Source: DATJPD01 sp036394195
Lineage (GTDB): Bacteria > Pseudomonadota > Alphaproteobacteria > CACIAM-22H2
Length of the DNA: 64,000 nucleotides
Direction of reading: 5' to 3'
Assembly: GCA_036394195.1 (NCBI GenBank)
Contig: DASWFO010000335.1
Span: forward strand, 1-64,000
Positions 36,909 to 46,229 of the stretch are shown here, in pieces; the first letter of the stretch is position 1, and each line of letters begins with the position of its first letter. The notes under the pieces are model-generated. The model saw nothing but the letters and a program-made list of their open reading frames with translations, searched no databases and was not told the origin of the DNA. The position numbers were made by a program, and so were the translations under genes.

Positions 36909-37673
36909 ATGAGCGAGCCGATCTGGAACAAATTTCTGACCGAGCGCGACAAGGCCGTCTTCGGCGGGGCCGGCTACGGGGCCCGCGCCGGCTTCGGCAA
37001 GCGCCCGGCGCTGCTGGTGATCGACGTTAATTACGCGTTCTGCGGCGAAAAGCCGGAGCCGATCTTGCAGTCGATCAAGCGGTGGCGGAACTCCTGCGGC
37101 GAGGACGCCTGGGTGGCGCTGAAGGTGCTGAAGAAGCTCATCCTGTCGGCCCGCGCCAAGGGCGTGCCGGTGATCTACACGACCGGCATCCGCCGCGACG
37201 ACAACTGGGACAGCGGCAGCTGGTCGTGGAAGAACAACCGCAACGTCGAGGACGTCCACCCCGTCCAGTCGAATCTCGACGGCAACGAGATCATGCCCGA
37301 CATCGCGCCGGGACCTCAAGACATCGTGATCAAAAAGCAGAAGCCGAGCGGCTTCTTTGGCACCAACCTCGCGAGCTACCTGGTCCTGCTCGGGTGCGAC
37401 AGCGTGGTCGTCACCGGGACGACGACCAGCGGTTGTGTGCGCGCCACGGTGCTCGACGCGTTCAGCAACAATTATCGCTGCACCGTCGTCGAGGACGGCT
37501 GCTTCGACCGCTCGCAGGCTTCGCACGCGATCAACCTGTGCGACATGAATGCGAAATACTCCGATGTCGTGCCCAGCGACGAGGTCGTGACCTATTTCGA
37601 CACGCTGCCACGCGGCCTCTTCAACCTGCCGTCCGGCGGGGTCCAGGCGTTGCCCAAGGCAGCCAACATGTAG
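36909..37673 (+). CDS. Isochorismatase-family cysteine amidohydrolase (N-carbamoylsarcosine amidase-like)
   Basis: 254 residues with the full catalytic triad: Asp in LLVIDVNYAF, Lys in IKKQKPSGFFGTNL and Cys in VTGTTTSGCVRATVLDAF. The long N-terminus and the GIRRDDNW-SGSWSWKN insert resemble N-carbamoylsarcosine amidases and related amide hydrolases. It follows the receptor gene by 35 nt with an AGGAAAGGGAG site, so it is the last gene of the importer operon and probably hydrolyses the imported amide, releasing ammonia. Exact substrate unknown. Confidence 0.85.
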   Translation: MSEPIWNKFLTERDKAVFGGAGYGARAGFGKRPALLVIDVNYAFCGEKPEPILQSIKRWRNSCGEDAWVALKVLKKLILSARAKGVPVIYTTGIRRDDNWDSGSWSWKNNRNVEDVHPVQSNLDGNEIMPDIAPGPQDIVIKKQKPSGFFGTNLASYLVLLGCDSVVVTGTTTSGCVRATVLDAFSNNYRCTVVEDGCFDRSQASHAINLCDMNAKYSDVVPSDEVVTYFDTLPRGLFNLPSGGVQALPKAANM

Positions 37674-37691
37674 GGAGCGGGGAGCGTCGGT

Positions 37692-37719
37692 CCGCCGCGC
37701 CATTTTCATGGTGCGGCGG
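37692..37719 (+). terminator. Hairpin ending the importer-amidase operon
   Basis: Twelve-base arms CCGCCGCGCCAT (37692-37703) and ATGGTGCGGCGG (37708-37719), one G-T pair, loop TTTC, 18 nt after the amidase stop. No T-run follows. It probably ends the operon. Confidence 0.5.
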
Positions 37720-37745
37720 GCCGGCTAACCATGCCTGTCTTGTCC

Positions 37746-37870
37746 GTCATGCCCCGCGAAGGCGGGGCATCATGGTTCAGGCGGCACGATGGACTGCCCG
37801 GCCTTTGCGCTGCGTTCGCGGCCTTCAAGGCTGCGGACGGGCGCGAATCAAGACTGGCCGGGCAATGACG
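37746..37870 (+). repeat. Dispersed palindromic repeat, long form
   Basis: GTCATGCCCCGCGAAGGCGGGG at the left end and CTGGCCGGGCAATGAC at the right end enclose about 85 nt that include GGACTGCCCGGCC. It is the same general class as the repeat at 11141, with a different core. It lies between the amidase operon and a convergent hypothetical gene. Confidence 0.6.
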
Positions 37871-37903
37871 AAGAATGGATATGGCGCCTGGGTTTCGGGC
37901 GCT

Positions 37904-38668
37904 TTACCCCAGGTTGCCGAACAGCGGCTGGAACGCGTCTTCGGGCGTGCGGCCGAGTTTCGTGGCGAACAGCTCGTATTCCGGTTTGGTCAGGGTCCGC
38001 ACCGGCTGGAACAGGTGCCGGAACATCTCAGTGAACTCGGACTCGCCGAACACCCATTTGCCGGCCTTTGGGTTGGGCACGAAGACGTTGCTGGCGACGC
38101 CGATCGTGGTCGGCGAGTACTGCATCAGCCCGATGAACCACTGTTTGCGCGCGTCGAACCGCTTGAAGGCGTCGGCGATGCGCATCAGCACCTCGTACAG
38201 CACGAGCTTGGCGCGCGCGTCGGCGTAGAAGATGTCCCAGGTGAAATCCTCGCCTGCCTTGGCCTTGATCTCGTCATGCGCCGCGACGCAACGCTCCTGG
38301 AACGCATCAACGGCGTCGCCGAGCACGAGGCGGAGGAAATTGAAGAAATTCGGCAGCGCGTCGCGGCTGATCACCTCGGCGTCGAGCAGCGGATCAAGCG
38401 GGTGAGTGAGCACGCGGTGGAACATCTCGACACGCTGAGCATCGTGGGCCTGCGCGAGGGCGTGGGCGAGCGCCTGGCTCTGCACGTCGCTGAACGCGCG
38501 ATCGAACAGCGCGTCGAAATCGGGGGAGCCCTTGAGCGCGTCCGCGACCCGCCGCAGGTCGGCCGCGTTGACCGGCCGGCCGGCGTAGCTTTGCTCGATG
38601 GCGCGGATGAAGGCGTCCAGCAACTCGTTGGCCGCGTCGCGGATCTGACGAGGGCCGGTGTTGGTCAT
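37904..38668 (-). CDS. Hypothetical protein, 254 aa
   Basis: Soluble protein of 254 residues, start ATG 38668 with AAGGA about 10 nt upstream; the frame runs further without good signals. It is helix-rich, with TNTGPRQIRDAANELLDAFIRAIEQSY at the N-terminus and a Trp/Phe-rich second half (FDARKQWFIGLMQYSPT). No known family or catalytic motif was recognised. It is divergent from another unknown gene (38907) across a region with a CtrA-type box. Confidence 0.65.
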   Translation of the reverse strand: MTNTGPRQIRDAANELLDAFIRAIEQSYAGRPVNAADLRRVADALKGSPDFDALFDRAFSDVQSQALAHALAQAHDAQRVEMFHRVLTHPLDPLLDAEVISRDALPNFFNFLRLVLGDAVDAFQERCVAAHDEIKAKAGEDFTWDIFYADARAKLVLYEVLMRIADAFKRFDARKQWFIGLMQYSPTTIGVASNVFVPNPKAGKWVFGESEFTEMFRHLFQPVRTLTKPEYELFATKLGRTPEDAFQPLFGNLG

Positions 38669-38853
38669 GCGCGCGGTTCCTTCGCTGCCGGACCCGGGGA
38701 TCGCGAGCGCCAGGGCGCGCTCCCGAGCCGATTGCCGCACTATAGCTCTTAGGGCCGCTAAACGGACTACACTCATCGGCGTACACCCTTGCCCGAGGGC
38801 GGTCTTCGCCGCCCAACACCTTGGTTTCGTTGCCTCCAGAATTGATCAAATTC

Positions 38854-38872
38854 ACTTAAAATTTGTTTAAGT
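38854..38872. promoter_or_regulatory. CtrA-type box within an inverted repeat
   Basis: ACTTAAA-ATTTG-TTTAAGT is a perfect 7-bp inverted repeat (arms 38854-38860 and 38866-38872), and it contains TTAA (38856-38859), seven bases, TTAA (38867-38870). TTAA-N7-TTAA is the core of the CtrA recognition sequence of alphaproteobacteria. It is 34 nt before the start of the gene at 38907. A TTGATCAA palindrome (38842-38849) lies just upstream. Confidence 0.5.
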
Positions 38873-38906
38873 CTTTATTTACCGCGTCACGATAGGATCG
38901 TAGGCG

Positions 38907-39560
38907 ATGACCTACCAGTTCCCCGCTGCCGCCTGGCGTCCGAGCACCAAGCCGTCCGCCGGCTCCCCCGCCCAACCCCCCCTGGATCAAGCCGAGTTCG
39001 CCGCCAGCATCGCGGACGCGCTGTTTTCGTCGCCGGGTGCCACGCGGCGCCGGCCGAACCCGAAATCCGCCGCGGACATGCTGGCCGAGCTCGAATCGCA
39101 GGCCCGCGAGATCGTCGGTCTGGCCGGCGAGTCGACCGCGGTTGCGAGTTTCCGCACCTTCACCGCGTATCGGACGTTCCGCGCCAAGCTCGCCGACTTT
39201 CAGACCTTCTGCGGCGTCATCGAAGGCTATCTCGGCCGCCTCGCTTTGCATCGCCGGGCCGAGCTCGAAGAGCGCTTCTATGCCCTGTGGGGCGCCATCT
39301 ACCGACCCGCGCTGAAGGCCCTGGCCGGGTTCTTCGCGGTCATCGAGCGCGATGGCGTGATGCCGCTCGGCGCCCGCGAGATCCTCGAGGCCGAGATGCT
39401 GGCGCTCGAGACCATGTGCGGCGTCATGGCCGATCCTCGGTTCGGCGGCCACAACGCCGAACTCGTGGCCGAGACCCAGGCGCTAATCGCCCGTGTCGGC
39501 AAGCTTGCCGACCGCGCCAGCTCCCTGCCCGAGCTCGTCGACACCCGCGACGCGGCGTAA
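38907..39560 (+). CDS. Hypothetical protein, 217 aa, possibly cell-cycle controlled
   Basis: 217 residues. A low-complexity Pro/Ser/Ala N-terminus (about 1-30) is followed by a helical, mostly acidic and hydrophobic body (AADMLAELESQAREIVGLAGES; LYALWGAIYRPALKALAGFFAVIERDG). No membrane segment or signal. No family recognised. ATG at 38907 with GGAT/AGG weakly placed. The CtrA box upstream suggests timing with the cell cycle or motility. Confidence 0.65.
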   Translation: MTYQFPAAAWRPSTKPSAGSPAQPPLDQAEFAASIADALFSSPGATRRRPNPKSAADMLAELESQAREIVGLAGESTAVASFRTFTAYRTFRAKLADFQTFCGVIEGYLGRLALHRRAELEERFYALWGAIYRPALKALAGFFAVIERDGVMPLGAREILEAEMLALETMCGVMADPRFGGHNAELVAETQALIARVGKLADRASSLPELVDTRDAA

Positions 39561-39564
39561 AGCC

Positions 39565-39646
39565 AGCGTTCAGCCCTCAGCTGGTCAGCAATCAACAGCA
39601 GCGGGGAGCCGTCCGGCTGACGGCTGATAGCTGGCCGTTGCATCAG
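39565..39646 (+). repeat. Repeat upstream of lepA (CAGC/GCTGATAGCTG type)
   Basis: Left part TTCAGCCCTCAGCTGGTCAGCAATC and right part GGCTGACGGCTGATAGCTGG form an imperfect inverted pair around about 20 nt. The words TCAGCAATC and CTGATAGCTG recur in the repeat after lepA (41524). Confidence 0.55.
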
Positions 39647-39713
39647 CGGCCCCGGAACCTTATGTTCCCGCCCTTCCCCTATGGCTACCATCCTGCACCC
39701 GGCCACCGCCGCG

Positions 39714-41516
<1,803 letters not shown>

Positions 41517-41523
41517 CTGGGAT

Positions 41524-41595
41524 AGCCGTCAGCTATCAGCCGTCAGCAATCGGCCAGGCACGGCTCTTCTGATAGCTGACAAGCTGAAGGCTGAC
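41524..41595 (+). repeat. Repeat downstream of lepA, related to 39565
   Basis: AGCCGTCAGCTATCAGCC at the left, GATAGCTGACAAGCTGAAGGCTGACC at the right, in inverted order around a short spacer. It shares TCAGCAATC and TGATAGCTGA with the copy upstream of lepA. It lies 7 nt after the lepA stop and 6 nt before the end of the convergent membrane protein gene. Confidence 0.55.
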
Positions 41596-41601
41596 CGCTT
41601 C

Positions 41602-41913
41602 TTACCCAAACCCGCTCTTGCGTTTGCGCCTGCGCCTGCCGGACAGAATCCCCAGGATCACCGCCAAGCCGATCAGCACCAGCCATGCCGGCCAGACCAG
41701 CAGCGGAAAGATGACGTCCTGCCACAGGAACGGGTGAATGTAGCGCTCGATCACCGCCTGGACGAGGTTCAGCGACCCGCGGTCGATCGTGTACCACAGC
41801 GCGCCGATCTCAGTCGGACTGTAGGCGCCGGTTTTCAGATAGATCAGGCCGTCGTGGCCGGCCGCGATCAGCGCCAGCAACAGCAGGATCCAGGCGACAC
41901 TCCGCCCGACCAT
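41602..41913 (-). CDS. Small membrane protein, unknown
   Basis: 103 residues. A first TM helix (VAWILLLLALIAAGHDGLIYL) and a second near the C-terminus (VIFPLLVWPAWLVLIGLAVILGILSG) are followed by a very basic tail RRRRKRKSGFG; the part between (TEIGALWYTIDRGSLNLVQAVIERYI) is probably periplasmic. GGGAGG is 4 nt before the ATG. It is convergent with lepA. No function known. Confidence 0.7.
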   Translation of the reverse strand: MVGRSVAWILLLLALIAAGHDGLIYLKTGAYSPTEIGALWYTIDRGSLNLVQAVIERYIHPFLWQDVIFPLLVWPAWLVLIGLAVILGILSGRRRRKRKSGFG

Positions 41914-42152
41914 GTGGCCTCCCGTTCGGCTGCGGCGACCCGACTCGACACACCGTCTCGTGGGCGGGACCTTAACAAAATGACGCAGCCCTCTCCACCG
42001 GGCGCAATTCGTGCCAAAATCTAGGTGTTTTCCTGGACGAAACTCAGGTTTTAATGGGAGTCCACGCCCTCGGGCGGCACGCTAGGCTGCGCCCCGGGTG
42101 AACCCTGAGGGCTTAAAAAGACCTTTAAAAATCAGTGACTAAGGAGGAGACG

Positions 42153-42389
42153 GTGAACGAAGAATTGGCCAAGCTCAAAAATGAGATCCAGCGCGCCGGA
42201 CTGACCGCCCCGGCCATCCAGTCGCGGCTGGTCCGGCCCGACCGGCTGCGGGCGTTGCGTATTCGCCTGCGGACCTTTCTTGATACCTACCGGCGCGCCT
42301 TGCCGCACACGGAAGCCGTGAGCGTGCGCACCTGGATCGAAAAGGTCGACCGTGCCATTGCCGACGTGTCGGCGCGCCAGCGCGCCTGA
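42153..42389 (+). CDS. Small hypothetical protein, 78 aa
   Basis: 78 residues from GTG 42153, which has AAGGAGG 6 nt upstream; an in-frame GTG at 42135 lacks a ribosome site. It is helical and charged (NEELAKLKNEIQRAG; RALRIRLRTFLDTYRR), without membrane segments. A strong terminator follows, so it is probably monocistronic. No family recognised. Confidence 0.65.
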   Translation: MNEELAKLKNEIQRAGLTAPAIQSRLVRPDRLRALRIRLRTFLDTYRRALPHTEAVSVRTWIEKVDRAIADVSARQRA

Positions 42390-42406
42390 TCCGTCGTCCT
42401 GAACCT

Positions 42407-42434
42407 GACCCCTCCGGTCCCCCCCGGAGGGGTC
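42407..42434. terminator. Perfect 11-bp hairpin terminator
   Basis: GACCCCTCCGG (42407-42417), loop TCCCCC, CCGGAGGGGTC (42424-42434), then AAGGTTTG. It begins 17 nt after the stop of the 78-residue gene and can act in both directions. Confidence 0.65.
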
Positions 42435-42451
42435 AAGGTTTGTGGCGCCCG

Positions 42452-42556
42452 TTACTTCGGCGGGTTGAATTCCTTCCACGGGTCTTTCACCCGCGCGATC
42501 GTCTCGAACTCGATATTGGCCAGCTTGCCGTCCGGCTGGCGCGTCCGAAAACCGCG
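42452..42556 (-). pseudogene. C-terminal fragment of an unknown protein
   Basis: On the minus strand a stop at 42452-42454 ends a coding-like stretch: GFRTRQPDGKLANIEFETIA then RVKDPWKEFNPPK. Composition is like a real protein end and the stop is 17 nt from the bidirectional terminator. No usable start exists: the frame runs into the 5' part of the acyl-CoA dehydrogenase gene on the other strand. It looks like the 3' remnant of a gene whose front part was lost when the present neighbour arrived. The parent family is not recognised. Confidence 0.4.
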
Positions 42557-42586
42557 ATTAGCTGCTACACTCGCGGCCGAGGCGCC

Positions 42587-43738
42587 ATGGATTTCACGCT
42601 CAGCGAAGGGCAGCGTCTGTTTACTGAAGCGGTCCGGCGCTTTGCGCAGACCCGCCTCCCTGCCGACGCGTTGAAGCGCGCCCACGATCCGCGCTTTCCG
42701 TTCGATGTCGCCAAAATGGCGGCGGACCAGGGGCTCCTCGGTATCACGCTGCCCGAGGCCGATGGCGGGCAAGGTGGCTCGCTGTTCGATGCAGTGATCG
42801 CGATCGAGCAGGTGGCGCTGGCGTGCCCGCGCAGCGCCGACGTCATCCAGGCCGGCAATTTCGGTCCGATCCGCACCTTGGCTGAATATGCCAACCCGGC
42901 GCAGAAGAAGCGGTTCCTGCCCGACCTGCTCGCCGGGCGCGCGGTGATCAGCCTCGGCATGAGCGAGCCGGAGGCGGGCTCGGCCGTCACAGATCTCCAG
43001 ACGACCGCCCGCCCCGAGGGCGGCGGCTACGTGATCAGCGGCAGCAAGGTGTTCTCGACCCACAGTGCCGACGCGGCGCTGTTCCTGGTCTATGTGCGCT
43101 TCGGCCCGGGTGTCGAGGGCATCGGCTCGGTGGTGGTGGAGCGCGGGACGCCGGGGTTCACCATCGGGCGGCCATCGGCCTTCATGAGCGACGAAGAGTG
43201 GCGTCAGCTCTATTTCGAGGACTGCCGTATCCCGGCAGAGAACGTCCTGTTGGGGGCGGGGGGCTTCAAGAAGCAGATCGCCGGCTTCAATGTCGAGCGC
43301 ATCGGCAACGCGGCGCGGTCGCTGGCGCTCGGCCGGCATGCGTTCAATCTCGCCCGCGAGCACGCCCTGTCCCGCCGCCAGTTCGGCCGGCCGCTCTGCG
43401 ACTTCCAGGGGCTGCAGTGGAAGTTCGCCGATATGGCGATGAAGCTCGATGCCGCCCAGTTGCTGCTTTATCGCGCCGCCGCCAATGCCGACGAGAACGG
43501 CCTGCCGTCCGCGTATGAGACCGCCGCCGCGAAAGCGTATTGCAACCAGGCGGGGTTCGAGGTGGCGAACGAGGCGGTGCAGGTCATGGGCGGTCTCGGC
43601 TACAGCCGCGAGTCGCTCGCCGAGTATTGCATGCGCCGCACCCGCGGGTGGATGATCGCGGGCGGCTCCGTCGAGATGATGAAGAACCGGATCGCCGAAC
43701 ACGTGTTCGACCGCCGATTCGATCAGCGTCGGACTTGA
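42587..43738 (+). CDS. Acyl-CoA dehydrogenase family protein
   Basis: FAD enzyme of 383 residues that oxidises an acyl-CoA at alpha-beta. ATG 42587 starts DFTLSEGQRLFTEAVRRFAQ. Other marks: ISLGMSEPEAGSAVTDLQTTA (FAD/substrate loop), RRQFGRPLCDFQGLQWKFADMAMKLDAA and VMGGLGYSRESLAEYCMRRTRGWMIAGGSVEMMKNRIAEHV at the C-terminus (core QVMGGLGYS). The usual catalytic Glu region ends in IAGGSVEM rather than I-EGTNEI, so activity on standard fatty acyl-CoA is uncertain. It heads the run of catabolic genes to 51364. No clear ribosome site. Confidence 0.88.
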   Translation: MDFTLSEGQRLFTEAVRRFAQTRLPADALKRAHDPRFPFDVAKMAADQGLLGITLPEADGGQGGSLFDAVIAIEQVALACPRSADVIQAGNFGPIRTLAEYANPAQKKRFLPDLLAGRAVISLGMSEPEAGSAVTDLQTTARPEGGGYVISGSKVFSTHSADAALFLVYVRFGPGVEGIGSVVVERGTPGFTIGRPSAFMSDEEWRQLYFEDCRIPAENVLLGAGGFKKQIAGFNVERIGNAARSLALGRHAFNLAREHALSRRQFGRPLCDFQGLQWKFADMAMKLDAAQLLLYRAAANADENGLPSAYETAAAKAYCNQAGFEVANEAVQVMGGLGYSRESLAEYCMRRTRGWMIAGGSVEMMKNRIAEHVFDRRFDQRRT

Positions 43739-43765
43739 ACGAATAAGCTGCGAGGGGAGGATACG

Positions 43766-44767
43766 ATGCGGAAGATCACGGCACTGGTCGTGCTGATGAT
43801 GGCCGTGCTCGGCGCCGCGGCGGGGGCGCGGGCCGAGGTCAACGAACTGAGGATCGGGCTGCAGTTCGGGTTCATCTATCTGCCGGCGACCGTCGCGGTG
43901 GAAGAGAAGTTCATCGACAAGCGGGCCGAAGCCGAAGGGCTCGGCGCGGTCAAGGTGACGATCAGCCGGTTCAGCGGCTCGACGGCCATCAACGACGCGG
44001 TGCTCTCCGGCAACGTCGACCTCGGCGCCTATGGATTGCCGGGTATGCTGATCGTGTGGGACAAGACGCGCGGCCGCCAGGACGTGCGCGGCGTTGCCGC
44101 CTTCGGCCGCAATGCGTTCGTCGTCGTCACCAACAAGCCGGCGATCAAGAGCCTCAAGGATTTCGGCGACGACGACCGGATATCGCTGCCGGCGACGAAC
44201 TCGCCGCAGGCGATCCTTCTGAAAATGGCTTCGGAAAAGCTTTACGGCCCCGGCAACGTGTCGCATTTCGACACGATGATGGTGGCGCTGCCGCATCCCG
44301 ATTCGGCAAACGCGCTGCTGTCGGGGAACACGATCAGCGGTTATGTGTCCACGCCGCCGTTCCAGCAGTTCCTGCTGCGCGACAGCCGCATCCACGCCGT
44401 GGCGACAGCCCGCGAGATCCTGGACGGCGAGGAGGCGACCGGCGTCATCCTCGGCGGTGCCCGCAAGTTCGTCGAGGACAACCCCAAGGTCACGCGCGCC
44501 CTCTATTTGGCGCTGGATGACGCGATGCATTTCATCCGCGCCAATCGCGCCCGCGCCGCGGAGATCTATATCGCGTCCGAGAACTCGAAGCTGTCGAAGA
44601 ACGACGTCCAGGAGATGCTGGGCGACGGCTCGACCGAGTTCGACGTGGCGCCGCACGGCTTGAAGCGCTTCGCCGACTTCATGAAGAAGATCGGCATGCT
44701 CGGCCAGTCGCCCGAGCACTGGAAGGAGACGTTCTTCCCGGTGGCCTATGGCCGCATCGGCAGCTAG
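43766..44767 (+). CDS. NitT/TauT-type receptor (orphan)
   Basis: 333-residue periplasmic receptor. Signal peptide RKITALVVLMMAVLGAAAGARA; mature NELRIGLQFGFIYLPATVAVEEKFIDKRAEAEGLG is NMT1-like, with FSGSTAINDAVLSGNVDLGAYG as second motif. GGGGAGG is 6 nt before the ATG. Unlike the two other NitT systems in this window, no permease or ATPase follows. It lies between the acyl-CoA dehydrogenase and MmgE/PrpD genes and probably feeds their pathway. Confidence 0.82.
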   Translation: MRKITALVVLMMAVLGAAAGARAEVNELRIGLQFGFIYLPATVAVEEKFIDKRAEAEGLGAVKVTISRFSGSTAINDAVLSGNVDLGAYGLPGMLIVWDKTRGRQDVRGVAAFGRNAFVVVTNKPAIKSLKDFGDDDRISLPATNSPQAILLKMASEKLYGPGNVSHFDTMMVALPHPDSANALLSGNTISGYVSTPPFQQFLLRDSRIHAVATAREILDGEEATGVILGGARKFVEDNPKVTRALYLALDDAMHFIRANRARAAEIYIASENSKLSKNDVQEMLGDGSTEFDVAPHGLKRFADFMKKIGMLGQSPEHWKETFFPVAYGRIGS

Positions 44768-44793
44768 GCTGTCGCCATCCAAGGAGGCGTGAC

Positions 44794-46185
44794 ATGGCAT
44801 CCCCATCCCGCTGGCCGGATCTCGCGAGCTTTGCGCTGGGCCTCGCCGACGCGGACGTCCCCGACGAGGCGCGGCGCAAGGCCGTCGATGCGATGACCGA
44901 TGCCCTCGCCTGCGCGCTGGCCGGCAGCGTCTCCGAGGTGGCACTGCCGATCCTGCGGGCGTTGGGCATCGGCCCGGGGTCGGCGGCCGGCGGCGCGGCG
45001 TTGCTCGGAGCCGGCCGGACGGCGGCTCCGGCGGATGCGGCGCTCTACAATGGCACGATCACCCACGCGCTCGATTACGACGACGTGACGCACCCCGCCT
45101 ACAGCCATCCGTCGACAGTGCTGATGCCGGCGCTGTTCGCGCTGGCTGCGGAGGCCCGGTCGACCGGGCGCGACATCGTCACCGCCTATATCGTCGGGCT
45201 GGAGATCTTCGGCAAGCTCGGCCGGGCGCTGAACACGACGCATTATCGCGCCGGCTGGCACGCCACCTCGACGTTCGGAAGCATCGCCGCCGCTATCGCG
45301 GCCGCACGGCTGCTGAAGCTGACCCCGGCGCAGCTGAGCTCGGCGATCGGCATGGCCGCCTCGGCGTCGTCCGGCCTCCGCGCCAATTTCGGGACCATGA
45401 CCAAGCCGCTCCACGCCGGCTATGCGGCGCGGAACGCGGTGCTGGCGGTCAAGCTGGCGCGCGAGGGCTTCACCGCCAGCGCCGAGGCGCTAACCCACAG
45501 GTTCGGCTTCGCGCAGACCTTCAACGCCGGCCGCGCCATCAGGTGGGAGGAATTTCGCAACTGGGGCGAGCCGTTCGAAATCCTGAGCGAGTTCGGCATC
45601 GGCCTGAAGCCGTTCCCGAGCTGTGCCGCGACCCATACCGGCATCGAGGCGGCGCTGCTGCTGCGCCAGGAGATCGGGGGCGCCATCGATCGCATCCGCT
45701 CGATCCGTGCCGGGGTGGCCGAGATGTCGCTGGAGCCGCTGATCCACGTCAAGCCGAGCACGCTCCTCGAAGGCAAGTTCAGCATGCACTACTGCATTGC
45801 CTCGGCGCTGATGGACGGGCAGGTCGATCTTTCGACCTTCACCGAGGCCAAGCTCGCGCGTCCGCAAATCGCCGATCTGATCGGCCGCACGCAAATGGAG
45901 GTGGACGACCGGGTGCGCCACAGTGGGGAGTTTGCGTCGGTCGTGTCCTTCACCCTGGACGACGGGAGCCGGCGCGAAAAGCTCGTCGAGCTCGCGATGG
46001 GCAAGCCGCAGCGCTGGTTCTCTCACGAACGGCTGCGGCAGAAGTTCATGGAGTGCGGCGCCGGCATTCTTCCGGCCGAACGGCTCGACGACGCGTTTGC
46101 GGCGGCGCAGAGCCTCGACCGGCTGCCCAACATCGACTCGCTGCTGGGCCATTTGTCCATCGCCAAAGCCGCGGCAGCGGAGTAA
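44794..46185 (+). CDS. MmgE/PrpD family protein
   Basis: 463 residues of the MmgE/PrpD fold, which includes 2-methylcitrate dehydratase, cis-aconitate decarboxylase and many uncharacterised lyases. THALDYDDVTHPAYSHPSTVLMPALFALAAEA and GWHATSTFGSIAAAIAAARLLKL carry the conserved Asp and His groups, and KPLHAGYAARNAVLAVKLAREGF follows. It probably dehydrates, decarboxylates or isomerises a carboxylic acid. AAGGAGG is 8 nt upstream. No prpB or prpC gene is adjacent, so methylcitrate cycle use is unlikely. Confidence 0.88.
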   Translation: MASPSRWPDLASFALGLADADVPDEARRKAVDAMTDALACALAGSVSEVALPILRALGIGPGSAAGGAALLGAGRTAAPADAALYNGTITHALDYDDVTHPAYSHPSTVLMPALFALAAEARSTGRDIVTAYIVGLEIFGKLGRALNTTHYRAGWHATSTFGSIAAAIAAARLLKLTPAQLSSAIGMAASASSGLRANFGTMTKPLHAGYAARNAVLAVKLAREGFTASAEALTHRFGFAQTFNAGRAIRWEEFRNWGEPFEILSEFGIGLKPFPSCAATHTGIEAALLLRQEIGGAIDRIRSIRAGVAEMSLEPLIHVKPSTLLEGKFSMHYCIASALMDGQVDLSTFTEAKLARPQIADLIGRTQMEVDDRVRHSGEFASVVSFTLDDGSRREKLVELAMGKPQRWFSHERLRQKFMECGAGILPAERLDDAFAAAQSLDRLPNIDSLLGHLSIAKAAAAE

Positions 46186-46229
46186 ACGCTTCGGTCTCCG
46201 CTCCGCTCCACCAGTCTTGGCATGATGGC

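Noticed and set aside
42557..44944. Very long open frame on the minus strand opposite the acyl-CoA dehydrogenase and receptor genes
   Set aside because: Arg/His/Gly-rich translation without family motifs, antisense to two well supported genes; a high-GC shadow. Only its last 33 codons, outside those genes, look real.
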